Of a stretch of DNA of 64,000 bases, positions 27,043 to 36,311 are shown one piece after another; position 1 is the first letter of the stretch; each line of letters opens with the position of its first letter. The notes beneath the pieces were generated by a model, which was given only the letters and a program-made list of their open reading frames with translations, searched no databases and had not been told where the DNA came from. The stretch is from Gillisella terrae (GTDB lineage: Bacteria > Pseudomonadota > Alphaproteobacteria > Rhizobiales > Rhizobiaceae): NCBI RefSeq assembly GCF_004801395.1, contig NZ_SSOA01000001.1:558001-622000 (forward strand). The letters run 5' to 3'. The translations under genes were made by a program, and so were the position numbers.

Positions 27043-28149
27043 ATGTATCGCGCAAGGCTAAAAAGAGATTTGGACCGGTGGGTTGCAAACGGGCTCGTGA
27101 ACGAGCGCGATGCGCAAGCCATGCTGGCTGATTATGATGCGCAAGCGTCAAGTTTCAGTGTTGGGTCTGTTTTGTTGGTGCTGTCTGCTGTTTTGCTGTC
27201 GGCGTCGATTTTGCTCGTCATTGCCGCCAATTGGCAGGCGATTCCGCGGCTGATGAAGGTGTCTGTGGTTATTGCCCTGATTTGGGGTTTTCATTGTGGC
27301 GGTGCCATCTTGATTGCCTTGGGCCGAAAAGCCTTGGGGCAGGGATTGCTGGTGTTGGGGGCTGCAAGCTTTGGCGGGGGTATGGCGCTGGTTGGGCAGC
27401 TTTATCATCTCTCTGGCGATGAGCTTGATTTGTTTTATGTCTGGCTCACGGCTGCCGTGTTGTCATGCATCTTTTTCCGCTCAGGTGTGATGCTGGGCTT
27501 TGTCGCTGCGCTGTGCATGGTTACGGTTGCGGTTGGGTTTGATCGATATAACTTCGATTGGACAATGCAGACCGTGCTTTTGCCGCCAGCGCTGAGTTGC
27601 GTCATAATTCTCCTGTCGTTTTGGGCGGGAAACCTGCGGGTTCGTCATGTTGCTGGCGTCTTGTTGCTCGCTTGGTTGGTCTGGCTCTATGCGCACACCA
27701 CAGATGTTCGGATTGCAATTGCTTTTGTGGCTGGTGGTTTCGGGGTGTTTGCGGCTCTTGCGCTAACAAAGTTCTATGAGTGGCATCTGGCGCGCCTTTT
27801 GGCGACCTATGCGCTGGCACTTAGCGCAATTGGTTTGGCGCTGGTCAATATCGAATATAGCACTGGCCTGTCTTTGGCCTTTGTCTCGATTGTCTCTCTG
27901 GTCATCTCCGTTGCAGCCCTTGTCATGAAAGGCCGCGATGACGGCATGGTCCGGGCAATGGCGTATATGATCTTCGCAGGCGAGACATTGTATCTTTCCT
28001 TTCAGACCATTGATTCTCTTTTGGACACCTCCAGTTTCTTTTTGATCAGTGGGCTGCTTGTGGCGCTCCTGGCTTTTGGCGTCAGTCGTCTGGAAAAGCT
28101 GCTGTCCCAAAACCGTGGTTTGAAGAAAGAGAGCGCCGATGCTTCGTAA
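27043..28149 (+). CDS. DUF2157 integral membrane protein
   Basis: 368 residues: an N-terminal soluble part with LKRDLDRWVANGLVNERDAQ, typical of DUF2157, then about ten hydrophobic spans from LVLSAVLLSASILLVIAANWQA onward. Ends in a charged tail. Function unknown in the family. It overlaps the next gene by 11 bp, so the two are translationally linked; DUF2157-GDYXXLXY pairs are common in bacteria and sometimes fused. Start ATG 27043 lies 10 nt after AGGAG in GTCAGGAGATGCC. Confidence 0.85.
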   Translation: MYRARLKRDLDRWVANGLVNERDAQAMLADYDAQASSFSVGSVLLVLSAVLLSASILLVIAANWQAIPRLMKVSVVIALIWGFHCGGAILIALGRKALGQGLLVLGAASFGGGMALVGQLYHLSGDELDLFYVWLTAAVLSCIFFRSGVMLGFVAALCMVTVAVGFDRYNFDWTMQTVLLPPALSCVIILLSFWAGNLRVRHVAGVLLLAWLVWLYAHTTDVRIAIAFVAGGFGVFAALALTKFYEWHLARLLATYALALSAIGLALVNIEYSTGLSLAFVSIVSLVISVAALVMKGRDDGMVRAMAYMIFAGETLYLSFQTIDSLLDTSSFFLISGLLVALLAFGVSRLEKLLSQNRGLKKESADAS

Positions 28150-28717
28150 TCATCTGTTTCGATTGGTCTGTGCTGCTATTTTGCTGGCGTGCTTTCAAAC
28201 TGCTGTAATCGGCTACCAGATCGGCGAGAGGACTTACATTCTGCGCACCGGTGTTGAGATCAGGCTCAAGACAGAAGCCGTCGACCCGCGTGATCTTTTG
28301 CGAGGCGATTATGTGGTGCTGAACTATGCTATTTCCCGCCTGCGCAATGATCAGATTGTTGGCGAGCGACCAGATCACCGCGAGGATGTGCGGTTTCATG
28401 TGCGGGTCGCGCCCGGTACGGATGGCTTTGCGGTGGTGCAGGAGGCATCTATCGCAAAGCTGCCACCAAAGCCGGGCAGCGTTGTCCTGCTGACGGAGCC
28501 GCTCGTTTATGATCCTTCCTTCGGCAAGGATGCCAGCTTTGCCGTAAAATATGGTATCGAGCGCTTTTATGTTCCTGAGGGGGAGGGAAAAGAGATCGAG
28601 GCTGAGCGCAACAAGGGCGCGGTCAGTGTGGCGGTGCGGGTGTCTTCGGGTGGAAAAGCGCAATTGAAGCAGCTTTTCATTGGAAATGATCCGGTTTACG
28701 CACAGCCTGATTTTTGA
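28139..28717 (+). CDS. GDYXXLXY-domain protein
   Basis: 192 residues with an N-terminal signal or anchor segment (LFRLVCAAILLACFQTAVIGYQ) and the family-defining motif GDYVVLNY near residue 60 in DPRDLLRGDYVVLNYAI. A later LLTEPLVYDPSFGKDASFAVKYGIERFYVPEGEG block is also typical. Likely periplasmic or membrane-tethered. It overlaps the DUF2157 gene. Role unknown. Confidence 0.85.
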   Translation: MLRNHLFRLVCAAILLACFQTAVIGYQIGERTYILRTGVEIRLKTEAVDPRDLLRGDYVVLNYAISRLRNDQIVGERPDHREDVRFHVRVAPGTDGFAVVQEASIAKLPPKPGSVVLLTEPLVYDPSFGKDASFAVKYGIERFYVPEGEGKEIEAERNKGAVSVAVRVSSGGKAQLKQLFIGNDPVYAQPDF

Positions 28718-28830
28718 TTTCCCCTTATTTTTCTCAATTCAGTTTTGTTGTAATCTATTGTATTTGTGGGTATTTTGTTGAGTGTGCATGTTTGAGGCGC
28801 TCGAATTGCGTCTTCAGTGTCATTTTTCCT

Positions 28831-28858
28831 TTGCGTGGCGAAAAACGGGTGCTATAGA
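28831..28858 (+). promoter_or_regulatory. Promoter of tRNA-Leu
   Basis: -35 TTGCGT (28831-28836), 16-nt spacer, -10 TATAGA (28853-28858), about 50 nt before the tRNA. Confidence 0.6.
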
Positions 28859-28910
28859 GACCCGCGCTCCGGCGGTTTCATGCAAATGTCGCATGAAGTT
28901 CTGATGGATC

Positions 28911-28995
<85 letters not shown>

Positions 28996-29059
28996 GAATG
29001 TAACGCAAGAGGGCTGTCGGGCGGGAATGGTATCATTCCGGCCCTACACCTGTTAGCGC

Positions 29060-29245
29060 CATTTTGCCCGGAAAATGTTCACGGGGCAAAATGCCAAAGA
29101 TTTGCTAAGAGGCCGCGTCTTGGAATGATCCGGCGTCGCGCTGAGACAAAGTCACCGACCGATCGATCACGGTCGTCATGAAACCAAGGTTGTCCGAGGA
29201 GGGCGACCAAGAAACCAACGGCGGCCGTGCACGGTCGCCGCGACA
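29060..29245 (+). promoter_or_regulatory. Structured leader of tig
   Basis: The 260 bp between tRNA-Leu and tig hold three inverted repeats: 29060-29069 with 29084-29093 (10-bp perfect, CATTTTGCCC/GGGCAAAATG), 29156-29160 with 29171-29175 (CGACC/GGTCG), and the GGCGGCCGTGCACGGTCGCC dyad at about 29219-29238 just before the tig SD. No U tract follows any of them. A regulated or stable 5' leader is possible. Confidence 0.4.
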
Positions 29246-29258
29246 CGAAGGTTACAAC

Positions 29259-30719
29259 ATGCAGGTTATCGAAACGCTCGCTGAAGGGCTGAAGCGCGAA
29301 CTGAAGATCATCATTCCGGCCGCTGACATGGAAGCTCAAATGAATGAGCGCCTTGCCGACGTGAAGGACAAGGTTCGTATCAATGGTTTCCGTCCTGGCA
29401 AGGTGCCTGCTGGTCATCTCAAGAAGATGTACGGCAAGTCTGTTATGGCCGAACTGGTCAACGAAATCGTTCGTGAGCGTCCTTCGACCATTCTTTCCGA
29501 GCGTGGCGAAAAGTCTGCGACACAGCCTGAAGTGGCGATGACGGAAGACGAAGCGCAGGCTGAAAAGATCCTGAACGCTGAAGCCGATTTCGAATTCACA
29601 CTGAGCTATGAAGTCATTCCTGCAATCGAATTGAAGCCAGTGGACGGCATCAAGGTTGAGCGCGAAGTTGTCGAAGTGTCGGAAGACGAAGTCAACGAGC
29701 AGATCATGAAGATCGCTGAAAGCGCTCGTTCGTTTGCCACCAAGGACGGCGTTGCTGAAGATGGCGACCGCGTGACCATGGACTACCTCGGCAAGGTTGA
29801 CGGCGTTGCTTTCGACGGCGGCAAGGATGAAGATGCAGAGCTGGTGATCGGCTCGAACCGCTTTATCCCTGGCTTTGAAGAGCAGCTCAAGGGCTTGAAG
29901 GCTGGCGATGAGAAGGTGATCAACGTCACGTTCCCAACCGAATATCCAGCTGCAAACCTGGCTGGCAAGGACGCAACCTTTGACATCACTGTCAAGGAAG
30001 TTGCAGCACCGGCCGCTCAGGAAATCAACGACGAACTGGCCACCAAGCTTGGTCTTGAATCGGTTGACAAGCTGAAGGAAATCGTTCGCGGCCAGATCGA
30101 AAGCCAGTACGGCAACGTGACACGCCAGAAGGTGAAGCGTCAGATTCTCGACCAACTGGACGAGATGTACAAGTTCGAAGCGCCTTCGCGTCTGGTTGAA
30201 GCCGAGTTTGAAAACATCTGGCGCCAGATCAACACCGATCTTGCTCAGTCCGGCAAGACCTTTGAAGACGAAGACACAACGGAAGAAGCTGCTCGCGAAG
30301 AATATCGCACGCTGGCTGAACGCCGCGTTCGTCTCGGCCTCGTTCTCTCCGAAATCGGCGAAAAGGCCGAAATCGAAGTGACCGAAGAAGAAATGCAGCG
30401 CGCGCTTTACGCTCAGTTGCAGCAGTTCCCAGGTCAGGAAAAGCAGATCATCGACTTCTTCCGCAACACTCCCGGCGCTTCTGCATCGCTGCGCGCTCCG
30501 ATCTTTGAAGAAAAGGTCATGGACAAGCTGATTGCTGAAGTGAACGTGACGGACAAGACCGTGACGAAGGAAGAGTTGCTGGCTGAAGACGAAGACGGCG
30601 ACGACGCAAAGCCTGCCAAGAAGAAGGCAAAGAAGGCGACTGCGGAAGGCGAAGAAGCCGCTCCAAAGAAGAAGGCAGCACCTAAGAAGAAGGCTGCTGC
30701 TGAAGGCGACGCTGAATAA
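29259..30719 (+). CDS. tig: Trigger factor
   Basis: Ribosome-associated chaperone and peptidyl-prolyl isomerase of 486 residues. N-terminal ribosome-binding part with the signature [20 protein letters not shown] near residue 35 (canonical GFRxGKxP), FKBP-like PPIase domain around 165-250 ([19 protein letters not shown]), and a long helical C-terminal domain. The last about 45 residues are Lys/Ala-rich ([20 protein letters not shown]), an alphaproteobacterial trait. Start ATG 29259 has GAAGG upstream. clpP is not nearby. Confidence 0.96.
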   Translation: MQVIETLAEGLKRELKIIIPAADMEAQMNERLADVKDKVRINGFRPGKVPAGHLKKMYGKSVMAELVNEIVRERPSTILSERGEKSATQPEVAMTEDEAQAEKILNAEADFEFTLSYEVIPAIELKPVDGIKVEREVVEVSEDEVNEQIMKIAESARSFATKDGVAEDGDRVTMDYLGKVDGVAFDGGKDEDAELVIGSNRFIPGFEEQLKGLKAGDEKVINVTFPTEYPAANLAGKDATFDITVKEVAAPAAQEINDELATKLGLESVDKLKEIVRGQIESQYGNVTRQKVKRQILDQLDEMYKFEAPSRLVEAEFENIWRQINTDLAQSGKTFEDEDTTEEAAREEYRTLAERRVRLGLVLSEIGEKAEIEVTEEEMQRALYAQLQQFPGQEKQIIDFFRNTPGASASLRAPIFEEKVMDKLIAEVNVTDKTVTKEELLAEDEDGDDAKPAKKKAKKATAEGEEAAPKKKAAPKKKAAAEGDAE

Positions 30720-30740
30720 TCTGCTTTACAGATAAAACCG

Positions 30741-30772
30741 AAAAGGCCGTCCATTGGGCGGCCTTTTTGTTT
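30741..30772 (+). terminator. Terminator of tig
   Basis: AAAGGCCGTCC-ATT-GGGCGGCCTTT stem followed by TTGTTTG, 22 nt after the tig stop. Confidence 0.88.
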
Positions 30773-30966
30773 GTGCTGGAGAAGGCGGTATCTGCGGACA
30801 AGTGCACATTGAGGGGTAAAGCCTGCCAATTGCTCTGCTGTAAACCGTTCAAGCTCGGCCTCTTGGCCGAGCTGTTGCGCCACGGTTTGTCTGCTGGCTG
30901 GTGACCATTAAAGCCTGCTGCTGTGAATAGGACGCATTGCGAAAGGCTTTTATCTCTTGTTGTGTT

Positions 30967-31013
30967 GCATGTACGCTGTCGTTTTATTGAGGACAATAAA
31001 ACGCGATATGCAT
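30967..31013. repeat. Family C palindrome, copy 2
   Basis: Inverted copy of 17633-17680: reads CTAATGCATATCGCGTTTTA on the minus strand with the arms GTTTTATTG/CAATAAAAC. It abuts the stop of the CLC gene. The rest of the 30773-30966 gap shows nothing I can name. Confidence 0.7.
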
Positions 31014-32326
31014 TAGGATTTAGGCGCAGGCATCTCCGGCTCCAGTTTCAAAGCCAGTTTCGCCACACCCAATTTTTGCGCTTTGTAAATGCCAACATGT
31101 CCGCTGCACAGATAGGCGACAAAACAGGCGACGGCGAGATAGGCGGCATGGGTGGCACCAAACAGCTCAATCCCCATGATCAGGCAGGCCAAGGGCGTGT
31201 TGGTTGCGCCAGCAAACACGGCCACGAACCCAAGGCCTGCGAAAAGATCCAGAGGCGCGCCGAGCACACCTGCAACGGCGCTGCCAAGGCCAGCACCGAT
31301 GAAAAACAGTGGCGTGACCTCACCGCCTTTGAAGCCTGCGCTGAGGGTGATTACTGTGAAAATCAGCTTCCATGCCCAGCTCCAGTAATCCGCGTGGGCA
31401 GCATTAAAGAAGGTGGTGATGGTGATGTCATCCGGGTTGGGCGACCATACACCGAGGCCGAGATAGCTGCGTGTGCCGAGAAGATACACCAGCGAGAGCA
31501 GGATGAGGCTGGCCAGCACCGGCCGCAGCGGCGCATAGGGCAATATTTTCTTATAGAGCGAAGATGCTGTATGCGCTGAGGTGGCAAAAAGGCGTGCTGC
31601 AAGACCAAAGGCAACACCAGCAATAGCGGTTTTGATCAGCAAACTGGCATCAAGATTGAAGCTTGCAGGTGCAGCACCTGCACCGAAGGATATCGCGTAA
31701 TGCACATGGCCAATGCCCCAGGCATGGCAGGTCCAGTCTGCAACCAGTGCAGCGACAAGGGCGGGCAGCAAGGCGTCATATTGCATACGCCCAATGGTCA
31801 GCACTTCCAAGGCGAAAACGGCACCGGCAATCGGGGTGCCAAACACCGCACCAAAGCCCGCAGCAATCCCCGCCATCAACAGGATGCGGGTGTTTGCGTA
31901 AGTGAGCTTGAAGGTGCGGGCAAAGGCGCTGGCCAAGCTGCCACCCATTTGCACCGCCGTGCCCTCACGCCCCGCAGAGCCGCCAACCAGGTGGGTCAGC
32001 ACGGTCGTAACCAGAATAAAAGGGGCCATGCGGGCCGGCACGCCACCGCCCGGCTGATGGATCTGATCAATAATCAGATTGTTGCCAGCCTCCACCGACG
32101 CGCCAAACTTCTGATAGGCATAAACCATCAGAAAGCCTGCCACCGGCATGCAGTAGATGAGCCAGGGATATTCAAAGCGCGTGCGCGTTGCTTGATCCAG
32201 CCCCCAGAGAAATGCAGCCACAAGGCTGCCAACGGTGATGGACATGGCCAGAAGAATGGCGTTCCATTTTATTATCTCGGGAATGCGTTTGAGGTGAGGG
32301 GCGATAGATTGCGTTAACGCCATCAT
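31013..32326 (-). CDS. CLC-family channel/antiporter, fluoride-exporting type
   Basis: 437-residue CLC protein with about 10-12 membrane helices. Filter regions differ from Cl-/H+ exchangers: [10 protein letters not shown] where they have [19 protein letters not shown] instead of GREGP, and [15 protein letters not shown] instead of GGxFxP. The GNN and GREGT versions are what I recall for the CLC-F fluoride/proton antiporters. A fluoride riboswitch in the leader (32419-32481) supports this. I prefer the ATG at 32326 (or 32323); a GTG at 32389 would add 21 residues that run into the riboswitch expression platform. Confidence 0.87.
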   Translation of the reverse strand: MMALTQSIAPHLKRIPEIIKWNAILLAMSITVGSLVAAFLWGLDQATRTRFEYPWLIYCMPVAGFLMVYAYQKFGASVEAGNNLIIDQIHQPGGGVPARMAPFILVTTVLTHLVGGSAGREGTAVQMGGSLASAFARTFKLTYANTRILLMAGIAAGFGAVFGTPIAGAVFALEVLTIGRMQYDALLPALVAALVADWTCHAWGIGHVHYAISFGAGAAPASFNLDASLLIKTAIAGVAFGLAARLFATSAHTASSLYKKILPYAPLRPVLASLILLSLVYLLGTRSYLGLGVWSPNPDDITITTFFNAAHADYWSWAWKLIFTVITLSAGFKGGEVTPLFFIGAGLGSAVAGVLGAPLDLFAGLGFVAVFAGATNTPLACLIMGIELFGATHAAYLAVACFVAYLCSGHVGIYKAQKLGVAKLALKLEPEMPAPKS

Positions 32327-32395
32327 AGGATGCGCTCCGAACTGCGATAGATAAGATTTGGGGATATAAGAGGTCTGGATTTTTGGCACACGTCT

Positions 32396-32426
32396 ACTCC
32401 TACGCTTATGCGTGTTGAGTAGGAGT
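32396..32426 (-). promoter_or_regulatory. Expression-platform hairpin of the fluoride riboswitch
   Basis: Perfect 8-bp arms GTAGGAGT/ACTCCTAC (32419-32426 and 32396-32403) with an inner ACGC/GCGT pairing. Its 5' arm on the transcript is the aptamer's 3' strand (GACUCCUAC), so aptamer and hairpin exclude each other. No U tract follows. Confidence 0.6.
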
Positions 32427-32481
32427 CATCAGCTTTATCGAGAAAGCGGTTTAGCGTTATGCCCGGCAGAATCCATTACCG
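32419..32481 (-). promoter_or_regulatory. Fluoride (crcB-motif) riboswitch aptamer
   Basis: Read on the minus strand it has the conserved segments in order and spacing: GGUAAUGGAUUCUGCC (GGN-AUGG-UUC-GCC hairpin), a linker, AAACCGCU, a variable loop, then AAGCUGAUGACUCCUAC. These match the crcB motif as I know it from Pseudomonas syringae (GGAGAUGGCAUUCCUCC, AAACCGCU, AGCUGAUGAUGCCUAC). It leads to a CLC gene whose filter looks fluoride-specific. Transcription should start next to position 32481. Confidence 0.88.
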
Positions 32482-32488
32482 TTTGTAT

Positions 32489-32518
32489 CGCATACTTGGT
32501 TGCGATCATGTCTGTCAA
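32489..32518 (-). promoter_or_regulatory. Promoter of the riboswitch-CLC transcript
   Basis: Minus strand: consensus -35 TTGACA (32513-32518), 18-nt spacer, -10-like TATGCG (32489-32494). It would start transcription about 7-8 nt on, at the first base of the aptamer. Confidence 0.65.
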
Positions 32519-32738
32519 TACAGTTTATAGCGCTCCCAATGACCAGAGGTTTTGTTGTGTTAAGCAGATCAATTCCGCCTCGTATTTACAGCGGTACACG
32601 CAAATTTGATTGATGTGGGCCCGGTTTCTGTCACGATGATGTCACGCTCTTGACGTTATGCACGCCACGTGACTGACAGAATTTCGCCTGCTTTTTTCCT
32701 GCCGCCGTCTCCCTTCTTCTCCCTTGGTGGACTTCACT

Positions 32739-34472
32739 ATGGCTTCTCATAAACATGCGCCGCTCGCGGTTCGCCAGTCGCTGCTTCTTAGCCTTTGGAA
32801 CGTAATGGCGCTGCTGCTGGTCATTGGGGTAGTCGTTCTCATTGCCTATGGTGCTGACGTTTCGACAGAACCATTGACAGCGCTTGATGTTGCGCCCTTG
32901 TCGCTTGATCCGGCAAATTTGCCGCTTTATGCGGTGCGCACCATGCTGCGCATGTTGCTGGCCATTGTGTTTTCGCTCATCTTCACCTTTATCTTCGCCA
33001 CCATTGCCGCCAGAAGCCGTCGGGCTGAAATGGTGATGATTCCCATTCTGGATATTTTGCAGTCAGTGCCCATTCTGGGCTTTCTGACATTCACCGTCAC
33101 ATTCTTTCTCAATCTCTTTCCCGGTCGGGTGCTGGGCGCGGAACTGGCATCAGTCTTTGCCATTTTCACCAGCCAAGCCTGGAACATGACATTCAGCATG
33201 TATCAATCCATGCGCAGTCAGCCTCGCGATCTGGAAGAGGTTTCAAGCAGCTTCCATCTCAGTGGCTGGCAGCGGTTTTGGCGGCTTGATGTGCCGTTTG
33301 CCATGCCGGGATTGGTGTGGAATGCCATGATGTCCATGTCGGGCGGATGGTTTTTCGTGGTTGCTTCCGAGGCAATCACGGTGGGCGATACGACCGTGAC
33401 ATTGCCCGGTGTTGGCTCCTACGTGGCACTTGCCATTAAACAACAGGATATTTGGGCCATTGGCTACGCCATTGCGGCAATGCTGGCTGTGATTGTCATC
33501 TATGACCAGTTTCTGTTTCGCCCGCTGGTGGCCTGGGCCGACAAATTCCGGTTTGAAACGACGTCTTCTGGTCCGGGGCCGAGATCATGGATGCTGGATC
33601 TTTTGCGCCGCGCGCGGATTATTCGTGTGCTGACAGCACCGATTGGCTGGATCAGCCACCTGATCTGGAACCTTCGTTTTCCATCTTTTTCGGTGTTCAA
33701 GTCACCAAGCGTGCAAGCCAAGCCATCGGTGGTGGTTGATCGCTTGTGGGTGACGCTGATTTTCATCGGCGCAATGTTTGCAGCCTATCTCAGCTATAAT
33801 TATCTGCGTGGCACGATCGGCTGGGGTGAGGTGGGTGTTGCGGTTTTCGATGGCTTTATCACGCTGCTACGGGTGATTGTGCTGATTGTGCTTGCCACCG
33901 TGGTCTGGGTGCCCATTGGCGTGTGGATTGGCCTGCGGCCAAAGCTGGCAGAACGGGTGCAGCCCTTGGCGCAGTTTTTGGCGGCTTTCCCGGCCAATCT
34001 GGCCTTTCCGGTCTTTGTGGTGGTGATTGTCCGCTATGGTTTGAATGCCGATATCTGGCTCAGCCCGCTGATGATCCTTGGTACGCAATGGTACATCCTG
34101 TTCAATGTCATTGCGGGAGCCTCGGCCTTTCCGGGCGATTTGAAAGAGGCGGCGCGCAGCTTCCATATCAAGGGTTGGCGCTGGTGGTTCAAGGTCGTGC
34201 TGCCGGGCGTGTTTCCCTATTATGTCACGGGCGGCATTACCGCATCGGGCGGATCATGGAATGCTTCCATTGTAGCTGAGGTGGCAAGCTGGGGCACCAC
34301 GCAGCTCTCAACGCCTGGGCTTGGCTCTTACATCGCCAATGCCACCACGCAAGGCGATTTTCCGCGGGTTGTGCTTGGTATCATCGTGATGTGCACGTTT
34401 GTCACGCTGTTCAATCGCCTGTTTTGGCGTCCACTCTATGAGCTTGGCGAGCGTCGCCTTCGTGTCAATTGA
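32739..34472 (+). CDS. ABC transporter permease with two fused permease domains
   Basis: 577-residue inner-membrane protein made of two tandem permease units of the nitrate/sulfonate/bicarbonate (SsuC/TauC) kind. Unit 1 has the ATPase-coupling EAA loop at PRDLEEVSSSFHLSGWQRFWRLDVP; unit 2 repeats it at PGDLKEAARSFHIKGWRWWFKVVLP. Each unit has about six spans; a linker of about 40 residues lies near 300. A matching ATPase follows 68 bp downstream; no periplasmic binding protein is encoded next to them. Start ATG 32739 has GGTGGA upstream; TTG 32724 and GTG 32727 are alternatives. Substrate unknown. Confidence 0.85.
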   Translation: MASHKHAPLAVRQSLLLSLWNVMALLLVIGVVVLIAYGADVSTEPLTALDVAPLSLDPANLPLYAVRTMLRMLLAIVFSLIFTFIFATIAARSRRAEMVMIPILDILQSVPILGFLTFTVTFFLNLFPGRVLGAELASVFAIFTSQAWNMTFSMYQSMRSQPRDLEEVSSSFHLSGWQRFWRLDVPFAMPGLVWNAMMSMSGGWFFVVASEAITVGDTTVTLPGVGSYVALAIKQQDIWAIGYAIAAMLAVIVIYDQFLFRPLVAWADKFRFETTSSGPGPRSWMLDLLRRARIIRVLTAPIGWISHLIWNLRFPSFSVFKSPSVQAKPSVVVDRLWVTLIFIGAMFAAYLSYNYLRGTIGWGEVGVAVFDGFITLLRVIVLIVLATVVWVPIGVWIGLRPKLAERVQPLAQFLAAFPANLAFPVFVVVIVRYGLNADIWLSPLMILGTQWYILFNVIAGASAFPGDLKEAARSFHIKGWRWWFKVVLPGVFPYYVTGGITASGGSWNASIVAEVASWGTTQLSTPGLGSYIANATTQGDFPRVVLGIIVMCTFVTLFNRLFWRPLYELGERRLRVN

Positions 34473-34540
34473 TCATGGTGAGGCGCTTGCCATGATCAGA
34501 TTCGTTGTTTTGAACACTCTTATCCTGAAAGATCGCGCCC

Positions 34541-35851
34541 ATGTCTGATCTGTCCACCAAGGCTCCGCTCGTTCACATCCATCAGGTCAGCCGCTCTTTT
34601 CCCAAGGGCAGTGGTACAGATGTGGTTGTGTTGGAAAATGTTGATCTGACCATCAAGGAAGGCGAAATTGTTGGCCTTCTGGGGCGGTCCGGCTCTGGCA
34701 AGTCCACGCTTTTGCGCATCATTGCCGGTCTTATTCCGCCGTCCTCGGGCAAGGCCCAGAGCCGAGGCAAGGATATTGTTGGCCCGCCCGATGGCATTGC
34801 CATGGTTTTTCAGTCGTTCGCGCTGTTTCCATGGCTCACCGTGTTGCAAAACGTGGAGCTGGGGCTGGAAGCGCAAGGGGTGAATAGCACAGAGCGCCGC
34901 GCGCGTGCGCTGGCCGCCATCGACTTGATTGGCCTTGACGGCTTTGAAAATGCTTACCCTAAGGAATTGTCGGGCGGCATGCGTCAGCGCGTTGGCTTTG
35001 CGCGGGCGTTGGTGGTGCATCCTGATCTGATGTTGATGGATGAGCCTTTCTCGGCTCTTGATGTGCTCACCGCCGAAACACTGCGTACAGACATGATCGA
35101 TCTCTGGATCGAAGGTCGCCTGCCGATTAAATCCGTGCTGATCGTCACCCATAACATCGAAGAAGCGGTGTTGATGTGCGACCGCATTCTGGTGTTTTCC
35201 TCCAATCCGGGTCGTGTGGCATCGGAGTTGAAGGTCGATCTGCCGCATCCGCGTAACCGGCTTGATCCGCTCTTTCGGCAATTGGTTGACAGCATTTACG
35301 CACAGATGACCAATCGGGCCGAACCACGCCAACCTGCCATGGACGGCATTCATGGCACAGGTGTCGGCATGGTTTTGGAGCACGTCTCCACCAACGTGCT
35401 TTCAGGCTTGATTGAGGCTGTTGCCGGGCCGCATTACAATGGCAAAGCCGATCTGCCGGTGCTGGCCAGTGCCCTGCAATTGGGCACGGAAGAGATATTT
35501 CACCTCGGTGAGGCGCTGCAACTGCTGCGGTTTGCGCAGATGAGTGAAGGGGATCTGGTGCTAACCGAGATTGGCAAGCGCTTTGCCCATATGGATACGG
35601 ACGCGCGCAAAAAGCTCTTTGCCGAGCATCTGGTGGCCTATGTGCCAATTGTCGGGCTCATTCGCCGCGTATTGGACGAGCGGCCATCGCACACAGCACC
35701 GGCCATGCGCTTTCGAACAGAGCTGGAAGATTACATGCAGGAAGATCAGGCAGCGGAAACGCTGAAAACGGTGGTGTCCTGGTCGCGTTATGCCGAGCTG
35801 TTTGCCTATGACGAACATTCAGAAATGTTCAGTTTGGAAAATCCAAGCTGA
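34541..35851 (+). CDS. ABC transporter ATPase with C-terminal AAA-associated domain
   Basis: 436-residue nucleotide-binding subunit. Walker A GLLGRSGSGKSTLL near residue 47, Q-loop VFQSFALFPW, signature LSGGMRQRVGFARAL near 145, Walker B LMLMDEPFSALD near 165, and the H-loop His in IVTHNIEEAV. Beyond about residue 265 there is an extra domain of about 165 residues (GMVLEHVSTNVLSGLIEAV..., LLRFAQMSEGDLVLTEIGKRFA) that matches the AAA-associated C-terminal domain of this subfamily and looks like a winged-helix regulator. Partner of the fused permease. Confidence 0.87.
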   Translation: MSDLSTKAPLVHIHQVSRSFPKGSGTDVVVLENVDLTIKEGEIVGLLGRSGSGKSTLLRIIAGLIPPSSGKAQSRGKDIVGPPDGIAMVFQSFALFPWLTVLQNVELGLEAQGVNSTERRARALAAIDLIGLDGFENAYPKELSGGMRQRVGFARALVVHPDLMLMDEPFSALDVLTAETLRTDMIDLWIEGRLPIKSVLIVTHNIEEAVLMCDRILVFSSNPGRVASELKVDLPHPRNRLDPLFRQLVDSIYAQMTNRAEPRQPAMDGIHGTGVGMVLEHVSTNVLSGLIEAVAGPHYNGKADLPVLASALQLGTEEIFHLGEALQLLRFAQMSEGDLVLTEIGKRFAHMDTDARKKLFAEHLVAYVPIVGLIRRVLDERPSHTAPAMRFRTELEDYMQEDQAAETLKTVVSWSRYAELFAYDEHSEMFSLENPS

Positions 35852-35871
35852 CACCTGATTCTAGACGTTCG

Positions 35872-36081
35872 TCAGTCCTTGTCTGATTTTGCTGCGACTT
35901 GAGCGAGGATCATTGCATCTTGCTCAAGGCGCAAAGCCCGCAAGCGCGCCGTCTTTTCATTGCGCGCTATTGTAACGGCGTCTATTTCCGAAACAACGCG
36001 ATTGCGTGACAGGTGCTGGGTCTGTGTGAGGCTGAAGGCGGCTTCGGCGCGTTCACGGTTCTTGCTGATGTGGTCAGTCAT
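35872..36081 (-). CDS. Conserved small hypothetical protein
   Basis: 69 residues, charged and helical, no membrane segment: MTDHISKNRERAEAAFSLTQ, then ARNEKTARLRALRLEQDAM in the second half. A good SD (CAGGAAAC) precedes the ATG. I recall similar short proteins (RA.AEAAFA.TQ..FL.RDR..SEID) in other rhizobia, which supports a real gene. Function unknown. Its promoter side borders RIME-like copy A2. Confidence 0.68.
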   Translation of the reverse strand: MTDHISKNRERAEAAFSLTQTQHLSRNRVVSEIDAVTIARNEKTARLRALRLEQDAMILAQVAAKSDKD

Positions 36082-36130
36082 GGGTGTTTCCTGTGTTGGA
36101 AAAAAGACAGCGCCTTGCCGCAGAGTTCTT

Positions 36131-36220
36131 AAGTCGGAATCGATTCAAGGAGAAAATTATGCAGCAGATTAAAAGCGCAACAGCGTCTTTTGCGCGCCAT
36201 ATCTGGTGGTCGGCGCAGTA
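36131..36220 (-). repeat. RIME-like mosaic palindrome, copy A2
   Basis: Minus orientation. Contains AAAAGACGCTGTTGCGCTTT, the CTGCTGCATAATTTTCTCC arm and the ATATGGCGCGC hairpin part, but the distal arm stops after GACTT, so the terminal palindrome is half lost. Confidence 0.75.
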
Positions 36221-36311
36221 AAAAAAAGGCCAGGCAAGATGCCTGACCTCATGATTCATTCTTGTCGCGTTGATGCCAGTACATCCGTGGTCACCGGCAA
36301 CAAAAATCGTA

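Noticed and set aside
26742..27131. Open frame of 129 codons on the plus strand
   Set aside because: It runs through two of the array hairpins and overlaps the DUF2157 gene; the product is Arg/Cys-rich, without a family or good SD.
32327..32389. N-terminal extension of the CLC from a GTG codon
   Set aside because: It would start within the riboswitch expression platform and adds unconserved residues; the ATGs at 32326/32323 have a plausible SD.
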